DNA of 48,059 nucleotides from a virus, in IMG/VR virus record IMGVR_UViG_3300026097_000033, positions 1 through 48,059 of that record; one strand, given 5' to 3'. The notes beneath the pieces are model-generated. The model searched no databases. It saw nothing but the letters and a program-made list of their open reading frames with translations, and was not told the origin of the DNA. A program made the translations under genes and the position numbers. This document shows positions 30,575-37,044 of this stretch, piece by piece (the stretch's first letter is position 1; each line of letters opens with the position of its first letter).

Positions 30575-30898
30575 ATGAATAACCAGCAAATCAACACTAT
30601 TTCAGCCCTAGAGAATTTCGCCGGGTATCGCTCGGACATTCTAGAAGTGAAGCAAACCAACACGCTGACCAATGGACGGCCTATCATCAAGGTTCGTTAT
30701 CGGGGCGCAGGCATGAGCCGCTATGAGGTTTTCTTTGAATTGAACGAAAAAGGGAAGCCAGTAAAGGCCAACGGTTATGAGTATATCGGTTGCGTCTTTG
30801 ATATGTCTTTCAAAGAAGCGACAGAACAGGCCCGGGCATTATGTGCGTTGAGTCATTTATTGGTTGATGAATTAAAACTAGCCAGCGAAGCCGCTTAA
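30575..30898 (+). CDS. Hypothetical protein, 107 residues, own transcription unit
   Basis: The gene is flanked by two near-identical terminators, so it is transcribed on its own. The leader ACGGAGACTAATATT shares GGAGACTA with the DUF932 leader. The protein looks like one alpha/beta domain: strands in VKQTNTLTNGRPIIKVRYRG and RYEVFFELNEKGKPV, then a C-terminal helix (FKEATEQARALCALSHLLVD). No family recognised. A small nucleic-acid-binding or inhibitor protein would be possible but is not shown. Confidence 0.65.
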   Translation: MNNQQINTISALENFAGYRSDILEVKQTNTLTNGRPIIKVRYRGAGMSRYEVFFELNEKGKPVKANGYEYIGCVFDMSFKEATEQARALCALSHLLVDELKLASEAA

Positions 30899-30920
30899 AC
30901 CTTACAAGCCCACTCACAAG

Positions 30921-30944
30921 GCCCCTCATTGCAGGGGCTTTTTT
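30921..30944 (+). terminator. Rho-independent terminator after the 107-residue gene
   Basis: GCCCCT-CATTGC-AGGGGC followed by six Ts. Stem and all but one loop base match the terminator at 30495-30512. Confidence 0.9.
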
Positions 30945-31587
30945 ATGCCTGTTTAATACGTAAATCGACGCTGGTCTGATCCGGGTACCCTAGTACCAGC
31001 TGGCTAGTGATCGTCTCATGACGGGCTTGTGAGAGTGTCTGAGAGGGGTGGGGTTATTGAGTAGGCGGTATACATGCTCACAACCAGCCCCGCACGGCCC
31101 CTGAATAATCGTCAGCTGGTGACAAGGGGCGGAGAGTTATTACCCCAGCCTATCCCGGCAGAAGAACCCGACAGAATCCATGCCAAGCTCGGTTTGAATC
31201 CGATTCGCAGGTTAACTATCCAGAAAAAGCTTGGAAAACAAAGACTTAGCAGGGGCCGGGTATGGGCCACCCCCCCACCTGTACGTTATCGTATACAGCA
31301 TGTACAACGGATAGGGTTAGGGGGTGTCAAAATATACAGTAAAATATATCTGTACAGATATTGTGCATGGGTGGAATGTAAAATTTGGGGTGTGAGCTAG
31401 TCACATAGAAATGTTTGTATGAAAAAACACTTGCGGGAGGCTTAACTTTAAAGTATACTTAAAAGTATATTTTATACTTAAACATATAAACAAAAAGAAC
31501 CTATAAACAAACTATAAATATAAAAAACCTTTTCAGTTAACCTTTAAAGCTTTAACTATAAAGTACGTTTTACTCATAGATCTTCTT
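30945..31587. other. Long mostly non-coding stretch between island and late genes
   Basis: The first 400 bases are moderately GC-rich and contain a 108-codon open frame from ATG 31074. Its first 65 residues look somewhat protein-like (LTTSPARPLNNRQLVTRGG) but the rest does not, and no clear ribosome site is seen, so it is not called a gene. From about 31430 the sequence becomes AT-rich with short palindromes. Further copies of GTATAC-type sequences (31292, 31453) and TGTACA (31309, 31353) occur. It probably holds regulatory sites for the rightward late genes or an origin. Confidence 0.5.
31451..31479. repeat. Adjacent AT-rich inverted repeats (operator-like)
   Basis: AAGTATACTT (31451-31460) is a perfect palindrome. 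Three bases later, AAGTATA-TTT-TATACTT (31463-31479) is a perfect inverted repeat using the same half site. Two spaced copies of AAGTATA/TATACTT look like a protein-binding operator. Confidence 0.7.
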
Positions 31588-31616
31588 TTGTAAACATCAT
31601 CTCTTGCATTTATTAT
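31588..31616 (+). promoter_or_regulatory. Sigma70-type promoter facing the late genes
   Basis: TTGTAA and TATTAT are separated by exactly 17 bases. The -10 matches five of six and the -35 four of six consensus bases. It lies about 50 bases before the gene at 31669. Confidence 0.6.
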
Positions 31617-31668
31617 ACGTAACCAATACAATACCTTACGGGAGGGTTTGTAAAAAGGAATGAACTTT

Positions 31669-31959
31669 ATGCCTTATCGTGATGATAAAGCACACTTTTT
31701 TGTACACAAAGACTCAGACTACCTCAAAGAGTTACGTAGACTCTCATCTGTACCGGACTTCCACAGACCCCCCTCAGAACGCTTCTTAAACGCATTCTAC
31801 GGCTCTCTAACGGACGCTAGCACAGACCCTAGTAGGGTACTACCACACAGTGACTTATTTTACGTGAGAGCGGCTTTAGAGGCTAAATTCCCAGATCGTC
31901 TCTTCACCATGCAGGAAATTAAGGAATTAATTTTAGAAATTTATGGTGTTGACTATTGA
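31669..31959 (+). CDS. Hypothetical protein, 96 residues
   Basis: The ATG at 31669 is nine bases after AAGGA; an ATG at 31660 is too close to that site. The protein is charged, with RDDKAHFFVHKDSDYLKELR, a proline/arginine-containing middle (VPDFHRPPSERFLNAFYGSL) and a C-terminal helix (FTMQEIKELILEIYGVDY). No family. It is the first gene after the promoter at 31588 and is followed by the candidate RNA region, so it might be a regulator of the late genes, though nothing in the sequence proves that. Confidence 0.6.
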   Translation: MPYRDDKAHFFVHKDSDYLKELRRLSSVPDFHRPPSERFLNAFYGSLTDASTDPSRVLPHSDLFYVRAALEAKFPDRLFTMQEIKELILEIYGVDY

Positions 31960-31991
31960 CTTTTTGTAAATCAAATGGATAACGGCAACTT

Positions 31992-32076
31992 GCGACGCAT
32001 AATTCTACTTTGGGGAGTGGTCCTTCCGACCTCGGGAGTTGTATGTCTACATAGCTGGTGCAACGCTAGCCGTCGC
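31992..32076 (+). ncRNA. Candidate structured RNA/leader upstream of late genes
   Basis: The 85-base segment is closed by GCGACG (31992-31997) pairing with CGTCGC (32071-32076). Inside are GGTC-CTTCC-GACC (32019-32031), and a stem GTTG-TATG-TCTA-CATA with CAAC re-closing at 32061-32064. It is not a tRNA (no T-arm or CCA). It ends 9 bases before the AAGGA ribosome site of the gene at 32097. A regulatory leader or small RNA is possible. Folding was done by eye. Confidence 0.35.
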
Positions 32077-32096
32077 TTCTCTACAAGGAATACAAT

Positions 32097-32639
32097 GTGT
32101 CTATTACAATTGCGGATGACATCAGAGATTGGTCAATTAACGTGCTAGAAGTTTCAAACCCTGACTTACCGGGAGGCATGTCTGCCTGCCCCTTCGCAAG
32201 GAAGGCGTGGTTAGATGATCAAGTACGTATTGTTGAATGTGAAGATGTCTTAATGCAGACCATATTGGAGTGTGGACACTTCGACCCAGATCAAGCAAGT
32301 CTGGTTATTTGTGCATCTTACAACTTACCAGATGCAACTGAGTTGTACGATTGGACTTCAGCCATGAATGCCTTTGCTTCTAAAGCAGATATTCATGTGA
32401 TGTCTTTCCATCCTGACTTCGGGGCGGAAGAAGCTGAGTTAGACTTTTTGTACTTAAATGAATGGCAATCCTCTCTGGAGGAACCCTACTGTATGATGTT
32501 TATTCAATCGCTGTCTCAAGTCGATGATGCATCATTACTTCTAGAAGATAAGGGTTACTATTCCGTATACCCTGAAGATGAATATCATGAACTTGTAATT
32601 GAAAGAAGGAAACGTCGTAATGGCTATGAAACCTCGTAA
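32097..32639 (+). CDS. Hypothetical protein with MSACPFARKAW motif (180 residues)
   Basis: GTG start at 32097, seven bases after AAGGA. The protein has a small alpha/beta look with GGMSACPFARKAWLDDQVRI near residues 26-45, a motif reminiscent of DUF1415-type proteins (PCPFAxxxW) as I recall them. Strands follow in ASLVICASYNL and DIHVMSFHPDF. The C-terminus is basic (ELVIERRKRRNGYETS) and overlaps the next gene. The function is not known. It is the first gene of the head operon. Confidence 0.65.
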   Translation: MSITIADDIRDWSINVLEVSNPDLPGGMSACPFARKAWLDDQVRIVECEDVLMQTILECGHFDPDQASLVICASYNLPDATELYDWTSAMNAFASKADIHVMSFHPDFGAEEAELDFLYLNEWQSSLEEPYCMMFIQSLSQVDDASLLLEDKGYYSVYPEDEYHELVIERRKRRNGYETS

Positions 32640-32901
32640 GATGACCCGCAAGACCACAATGAAGCGTGGCGGTGGTATGACTGAAAAGAAGAAGACTACT
32701 AAGATGGCGATGGGAGGAATGACTTCCGGTACCATGCGTCCACAATCTGCTAATGCAGGTGCATCTGTACCTCCAAGCCAGAAGTCTACAACTGGCATGA
32801 AGCGTGGTGGCATGGCTAAGAAGACGACCATGATGCGAGGCGGTGCAACCGCTAAAGTTGGCAAGGCCAACGGCGGAATGACCAAAGCGAAGAAGAAGTA
32901 A
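32620..32901 (+). CDS. Basic Met/Lys/Gly-rich protein with GGM repeats
   Basis: This 93-residue protein from ATG 32620 (after AAGGAAACGTCGTA) overlaps the previous gene by 20 bases. It is made of Lys, Met, Gly and Thr with repeated GGM motifs (KRGGGMTEKKK, AMGGMTSG, KRGGMAKKTT, NGGMTKAKKK) and no hydrophobic core, so it is probably disordered. Similar GGM tails occur in the portal-side and scaffold-region proteins downstream. A DNA-condensing, capsid-lining or scaffold-binding role would fit but is inferred. Confidence 0.6.
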   Translation: MAMKPRKMTRKTTMKRGGGMTEKKKTTKMAMGGMTSGTMRPQSANAGASVPPSQKSTTGMKRGGMAKKTTMMRGGATAKVGKANGGMTKAKKK

Positions 32902-32906
32902 TCTAA

Positions 32907-33290
32907 GTGACTATCGCAAGAGACAGCAGAACACGTTCTGAAATAGTAGCAGTTTCTACGGACGATAGTCCCGTTACTATATACACGTGCCCAGCTAATT
33001 GTAAGGCACACATGAACCTGCTGTTTTTTACGAATGCCTCAGCCAATGCCAGTGATGTAAATGTGCAATGGTACAGAGCATCCAAGACCACTTCGTATTT
33101 CATCATTGGCGGTAAGAACCTAGCTCAAGGTGAGTTTGTACAGTTTGATGGTGGGGCATTCATTGTTTTAGAACCGGGTGATTACATCACGATAGAAACG
33201 ACAAATACTGCAGGATCAGGCACACCAGATATGGATGCCTTCTGCACCGTCGAAGAATTCTTCTTACCTGAGCAGTCAGGGGTACGATAA
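32907..33290 (+). CDS. Beta-sandwich protein, possible capsid decoration or head fibre
   Basis: This 127-residue protein starts at GTG 32907. It consists almost wholly of strand-type sequence: PVTIYTCPANCKAHMNLLFF, VNVQWYRASKTTSYFIIGGK and PGDYITIETTNTAGSG, the last typical of phage beta-sandwich structural proteins. There is no enzymatic motif. In marine phages such proteins, encoded with small head genes, often decorate the capsid. The neighbours (GGM protein before, DUF5872-type proteins after) belong to the head module. Confidence 0.6.
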   Translation: MTIARDSRTRSEIVAVSTDDSPVTIYTCPANCKAHMNLLFFTNASANASDVNVQWYRASKTTSYFIIGGKNLAQGEFVQFDGGAFIVLEPGDYITIETTNTAGSGTPDMDAFCTVEEFFLPEQSGVR

Positions 33291-33292
33291 CC

Positions 33293-33484
33293 ATGCCAGC
33301 TAAAAAGAAAGCCAAGAGTCGAGTTAATGAGGCTGGGAACTACACCAAACCAACCATGCGAAAGAACTTATTCAATAAGATCAAAGCGGGAGGTAAAGGC
33401 GGTAAGCCCGGCCAATGGTCAGCACGAAAAGCACAGATGCTTGCCAAAGAATACAAAGCCAAAGGTGGCGGCTACAAATCATGA
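33293..33484 (+). CDS. Small basic protein with AGGKGGxPGQWSARKAQ motif
   Basis: This 63-residue Lys/Gly-rich protein includes KAGGKGGKPGQWSARKAQML and ends KAKGGGYKS. I recall this short conserved motif (KGGxPGxWSARKAQ-x-LAxEYKxKGGGY) in many marine viruses next to DUF5872 proteins. It is probably nucleic-acid or capsid associated, but the function is unknown. The next gene starts by ATGA overlap. Confidence 0.7.
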   Translation: MPAKKKAKSRVNEAGNYTKPTMRKNLFNKIKAGGKGGKPGQWSARKAQMLAKEYKAKGGGYKS

Positions 33485-33726
33485 AGAAGCCCCAGAAAAG
33501 CCTAAAGGATTGGACCAAGCAGAAGTGGCGTACCAAGAGTGGCAAGCCTTCGACTCAAGGGCCAAAAGCCACTGGCGAGCGTTACCTGCCAGAGAAAGCA
33601 ATCAAGAGTCTTTCGGACAAAGAGTATGCCGCTACTACCAGAGCCAAGCGGAAGGCGACTAAGGCTGGCAAGCAAGTCGCCAAGCAACCCAAGAAGATTG
33701 CCAAGAAGACAGCAAAGTATAGGTAA
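33481..33726 (+). CDS. DUF5872-like basic protein
   Basis: This 81-residue protein from the ATG overlapping the previous stop has the DUF5872 pattern: SLKDWTKQKWRTKSGKPS, then TGERYLPEKAIKSLSDKEYA and the basic end KQPKKIAKKTAKYR. The family is widespread in marine phages and giant viruses. Its function is not settled, and its high charge suggests nucleic-acid contact. A longer in-frame reading from 33415 is out of frame with the previous gene and is rejected. Confidence 0.75.
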   Translation: MKKPQKSLKDWTKQKWRTKSGKPSTQGPKATGERYLPEKAIKSLSDKEYAATTRAKRKATKAGKQVAKQPKKIAKKTAKYR

Positions 33727-33728
33727 GC

Positions 33729-34400
33729 ATGCTTAAAGTATTTGTAGGTTACGATCCAAGAGAGGCTGTTGTATATCATGCATGTTGCCAGTCGATCATT
33801 CAGCATGCCAAACAACCTGTTGCGATTATTCCACTTGCATTGAATACCCTACATGAATACAACGAGGTACACAGTGATGGGAGTAATGCATTTATCTACT
33901 CTCGTTTTCTTGTACCCTATCTTTGTAACTTTGAAGGGCAGGCTATCTTTATTGATGGCGACATGATCTGCAAAGAAGATATTGCAGGACTATTTGAACA
34001 CTACAAAGTTGGCTGTGCTGTCCATGTTGCAAAGCATGAATACACAACCAAGCACCCCATTAAATATTTAGGTAATTCCAACGACGACTACCCAAGAAAG
34101 AATTGGTCAAGTGTGATGTTGTGGAATTGCAGTCATCCAGCCAACAAGGTACTAACCCCTGAGTTTGTAGAGAAGCAAACAGGGGATTACCTACATCGTT
34201 TTAAATGGTTGGATGATGGCATTGTCGGTGAGCTACCCCTTGAGTGGAACTGGCTCGTTGAAGAATACGAACACAATGATGATGCAAAGTTATTGCACTA
34301 CACCATCGGCGCACCCTGCTTCGGTGAGTATGCAAACTGTGATCACTCAAGCGATTGGTATGAACATTGTGTTGGCATGCTACAAGGAATGGAAAAGTAA
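33729..34400 (+). CDS. Glycosyltransferase, GT8-like (DxD)
   Basis: This 223-residue protein is a GT-A type transferase. It has a strand start LKVFVGYDPREAVVYHACCQ, the SNAFIYSRFLVPYLCNF acceptor or nucleotide region, and D76-G-D78 in AIFIDGDMICKED as the metal-binding DxD. Late WLDDGIVGELPLEWNW and LLHYTIGAPCF give the C-terminal metal-binding His and product loop. It may glycosylate a virion protein, DNA or host surface. Its place among capsid genes makes virion modification an option. The other glycosyltransferase (0.6-1.3 kb) shares only the fold pattern. Confidence 0.82.
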   Translation: MLKVFVGYDPREAVVYHACCQSIIQHAKQPVAIIPLALNTLHEYNEVHSDGSNAFIYSRFLVPYLCNFEGQAIFIDGDMICKEDIAGLFEHYKVGCAVHVAKHEYTTKHPIKYLGNSNDDYPRKNWSSVMLWNCSHPANKVLTPEFVEKQTGDYLHRFKWLDDGIVGELPLEWNWLVEEYEHNDDAKLLHYTIGAPCFGEYANCDHSSDWYEHCVGMLQGMEK

Positions 34401-34684
34401 TGGCCACAACAAAAGATGTTGAGCGTTTATCTTCTGGGCGTTTGAAGTATCGTGGAGAAACCTTCCCCGGATACAACAAGCCGAAGCGGACCCCTGACGG
34501 TCCTAAAGCCAAAGCTGTGCTTGCTAAGAAAGATGACCAAGTTAAGTTAGTCCGCTTTGGTGACCCAGATATGAAGAACCGCCCAAGTAACCCGGATGCC
34601 CGTAAATCATTCAGGGCACGGCATAAGTGTGATACTGCAAAAGATAAATTCACGGCTCGCTATTGGGCCTGTAAGGACTGGTGA
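34400..34684 (+). CDS. DUF6321-like conserved small protein
   Basis: This 94-residue basic protein starts by TAATG overlap. The pattern SGRLKYRGETFPGYNKPKRT, HAVLAK-type AKAVLAKKDDQVKLVRFG, a Cys-containing RARHKCD and a final RYWACKDW match a family I know as DUF6321, spread through marine phages near terminase. It is mostly strands with basic loops. Role unknown. It lies directly before the small terminase gene, so it may take part in packaging. Confidence 0.7.
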   Translation: MATTKDVERLSSGRLKYRGETFPGYNKPKRTPDGPKAKAVLAKKDDQVKLVRFGDPDMKNRPSNPDARKSFRARHKCDTAKDKFTARYWACKDW

Positions 34685-35085
34685 TGGCGTTGAAAGCTTC
34701 ATATTTAAATCCTAAGAGGGACTACACTGAGAAGCAGTTAGCTTTTCTGGAAGCTTTAGGCTCAACAGCCCAAGGCAATATCCGTATGGCAATGCGGGAG
34801 GCAGGATACTCCGATAGCACCCATCAGAAAGAAGTCATTAACCTACTTCAAGATGAGATGATTGCTATTGCCAATACGATCTTAGCCACTCACTCTGCAC
34901 AGGCCGCTTTTGGTCTTGTCGGTGTATTGGATGAACCAACAGCCATGGGTGCTAAGAATGCCATCACAGCCGCTACACAGGTCCTAGACCGTGTCGGTAT
35001 TGTGAAGAAAGAAAAAGTGGAAGTAAGCACTGATACAGGCGGACTGTTCATCTTACCTCCTAAGAAGGACGATGAGTCTAACTGA
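34684..35085 (+). CDS. terS: Terminase small subunit (putative)
   Basis: This 133-residue protein is read from the ATG after AAGGACTGGTG; a GTG three bases earlier is also possible. A helix-turn-helix-like N-terminus (YTEKQLAFLEALGSTAQGNI, RMAMREAGYSDSTHQKEVIN) would bind the packaging site. A helical oligomerisation region follows (AMGAKNAITAATQVLDRVGI) and then a C-terminal tail (GGLFILPPKKDDESN) that may contact the large subunit. It overlaps the large terminase gene by 14 bases. The call is based on this layout and the neighbour. Confidence 0.75.
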   Translation: MALKASYLNPKRDYTEKQLAFLEALGSTAQGNIRMAMREAGYSDSTHQKEVINLLQDEMIAIANTILATHSAQAAFGLVGVLDEPTAMGAKNAITAATQVLDRVGIVKKEKVEVSTDTGGLFILPPKKDDESN

Positions 35086-37033
35086 CGCTGAAAAGCAACA
35101 AATCAAGGATGCATTGTTTCCTGATTCGTATGAGATGACTGGACGGGGGAGACCCCGTTTTCTATTAGTCTACGATCAAGATCCTGCCAGTAAGAAAGAT
35201 AAACGACGCTACAACTTAAACCATGAGGCGTATGGGCATCTATTGCAGGCTATCTACTCAATGCGTGAAGGTGTCTCCTATCGACAGGTAGCGGACTATC
35301 TATCCACAAATTGCGGTACTAATGTAACCTACGAATCCTGTCGTCGTGTATTTAGCCAGATTGTAGAGATCTTCCCTGAGTGGGCAGACTACCGGGCACA
35401 AGCACACGGTGGTAGCAAAAATAACATCCAATCTAATAATTACAAGGATAAGAAAAAACAAAAAGAGATTAAGCAGAAGTCTACGCTAAAGCGTAAGATT
35501 AACTTACTCAAAAAAGAATACGACACGATTGAAAATAAGAATAACCCGGAGCAATCTCCACAAGAAGAAGAGCAGACCTCTATCTTAGAAAATGCTGAGG
35601 TCATTGGTGGGGGCAATAATAAGAATGCAGACAATGCCCCCGTTATTTTTCAGCCTAACCCCGGGCCTCAAACTGAATTCTTATCCTCGACAGAACGGGA
35701 AGTTTTGTATGGTGGAGCCGCAGGTGGCGGTAAGTCCTACGCATTGATTGCTGACCCAGTTCGTTATTTCAGCAATAAAAACTTTAATGGCATCCTGCTA
35801 CGTCGTACCAACGATGAATTGCGGGAACTGATCTGGAAGACTCAAGAGTTATACCCCCAAGTCTATAAAGGGGCAAAGTGGTCCGAGCGTAAGTCTCAAT
35901 GGAACTTCCCTTCAGGGGCAAGGCTCTGGTTAACCTACCTCGATAGAGACGAAGACGTTCTACGTTACCAAGGTCAGGCATTTAGTTGGATTGGCTTTGA
36001 TGAGTTAACGCAGAACCCTACGCCTTTTGCGTGGGACTACATGCGTTCTCGTCTACGTACAACAGACCCTTCTTTACCTTTGTGTATGCGAGCAACAACC
36101 AACCCGGGAGGTCCGGGCCATGGTTGGGTCAAGAAGATGTTTATCGACCCTGCCCCTGCAAATGATGCGTTCTGTGCAAGGGACTTAGAGACCAACGAAG
36201 AGCTACGCTACCCAGCAACCCATAAGAAAGCGAATGAGCCACTCTTCTTTAGACGCTTTATTCCTGCAACTCTAAAAGACAATCCGTACCTGTTTGATGA
36301 AGGCTCGTACGAAGCCAACCTGCTCTCTCTGCCAGAACAACAAAGACGGCAGTTATTAGAAGGTGACTGGATGATTGCGGAAGGTGCGGCCTTCCCAGAG
36401 TTTAGTGCGTACACGCATGTTGTTGAGCCTTTTGATATACCGCACACATGGCGCAGGTTTAGAAGCTGTGACTTTGGATATACCACCTACTCTGCGGTGT
36501 TGTGGTTTGCAATTGACCCTGCATACGAAACTTTAATTGTATACAGAGAATTGTACGTCAGTAAGAAGACTGCCCGAGAATTAGCCCGGCTAGTCATGCA
36601 AGCTGAAGAAGGCGAGAAGATCAGCTACGGCGTATTGGATAGCTCAACGTGGCATAAGCGTGGTCACACAGGCCCTTCTATTGCAGAAGAGATGATTGCT
36701 GAAGGATGTCGTTGGAGACCTGCGGATCGGACTGCAGGTTCTCGTGTGGCAGGTAAGAACAGGTTACACGAAATCCTTCGTTTTGATGAAGAGATTGAAA
36801 AGCCCGGGATTATTTTCTTTAACGACTGCAGACAAATCATTGCAGATTTACAGGTCATTCCTTCTGACCCTAAAGGTAGTGATGACATCGATGTTCGCTA
36901 TGCAAGTGACCACACATACGACGCACTGCGCTATGGAATCATGTCCCGCCCAAGATCAAAAAGTTTATTTGATTTTGAAGAAAGTTTGGATAAAACGGGG
37001 TGGCAACCGTTCGATAAAGTATTCGGATACTAA
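35072..37033 (+). CDS. terL: Terminase large subunit with N-terminal HTH-like extension
   Basis: This 653-residue DNA-packaging motor has Walker A GGAAGGGKS (214-222) and Walker B WIGFDE (306-311) with the catalytic Glu. The C-terminal nuclease shows D467 (SCDFGY), D523 (GVLDSST) and D613/D617 (DHTYDALRY). Residues 1-190 precede the ATPase and are unusual. They contain an HTH-like segment (GVSYRQVADYLSTNC, 67-81) and a Lys/Gln/Asn-rich probable coiled coil (about 115-165). The ATPase motor pulls DNA into the prohead through the portal and the nuclease cuts it. Start at ATG 35072 inside the terS end. Confidence 0.93.
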   Translation: MSLTDAEKQQIKDALFPDSYEMTGRGRPRFLLVYDQDPASKKDKRRYNLNHEAYGHLLQAIYSMREGVSYRQVADYLSTNCGTNVTYESCRRVFSQIVEIFPEWADYRAQAHGGSKNNIQSNNYKDKKKQKEIKQKSTLKRKINLLKKEYDTIENKNNPEQSPQEEEQTSILENAEVIGGGNNKNADNAPVIFQPNPGPQTEFLSSTEREVLYGGAAGGGKSYALIADPVRYFSNKNFNGILLRRTNDELRELIWKTQELYPQVYKGAKWSERKSQWNFPSGARLWLTYLDRDEDVLRYQGQAFSWIGFDELTQNPTPFAWDYMRSRLRTTDPSLPLCMRATTNPGGPGHGWVKKMFIDPAPANDAFCARDLETNEELRYPATHKKANEPLFFRRFIPATLKDNPYLFDEGSYEANLLSLPEQQRRQLLEGDWMIAEGAAFPEFSAYTHVVEPFDIPHTWRRFRSCDFGYTTYSAVLWFAIDPAYETLIVYRELYVSKKTARELARLVMQAEEGEKISYGVLDSSTWHKRGHTGPSIAEEMIAEGCRWRPADRTAGSRVAGKNRLHEILRFDEEIEKPGIIFFNDCRQIIADLQVIPSDPKGSDDIDVRYASDHTYDALRYGIMSRPRSKSLFDFEESLDKTGWQPFDKVFGY

Positions 37034-37044
37034 TGGATGTATAA

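Noticed and set aside
31187-31215. T-arm-like sequence GGTTTGAATCC, possible tRNA or attP core
   Set aside because: No matching acceptor, D-arm or anticodon arm upstream, and no integrase gene in the window.
31074-31400. 108-codon open frame in the non-coding stretch
   Set aside because: No clear ribosome site, an odd C-terminal half (YSKIYLYRYCAWVECKIWG) and extension into AT-rich sequence. The first 65 residues could be a remnant but cannot be supported.
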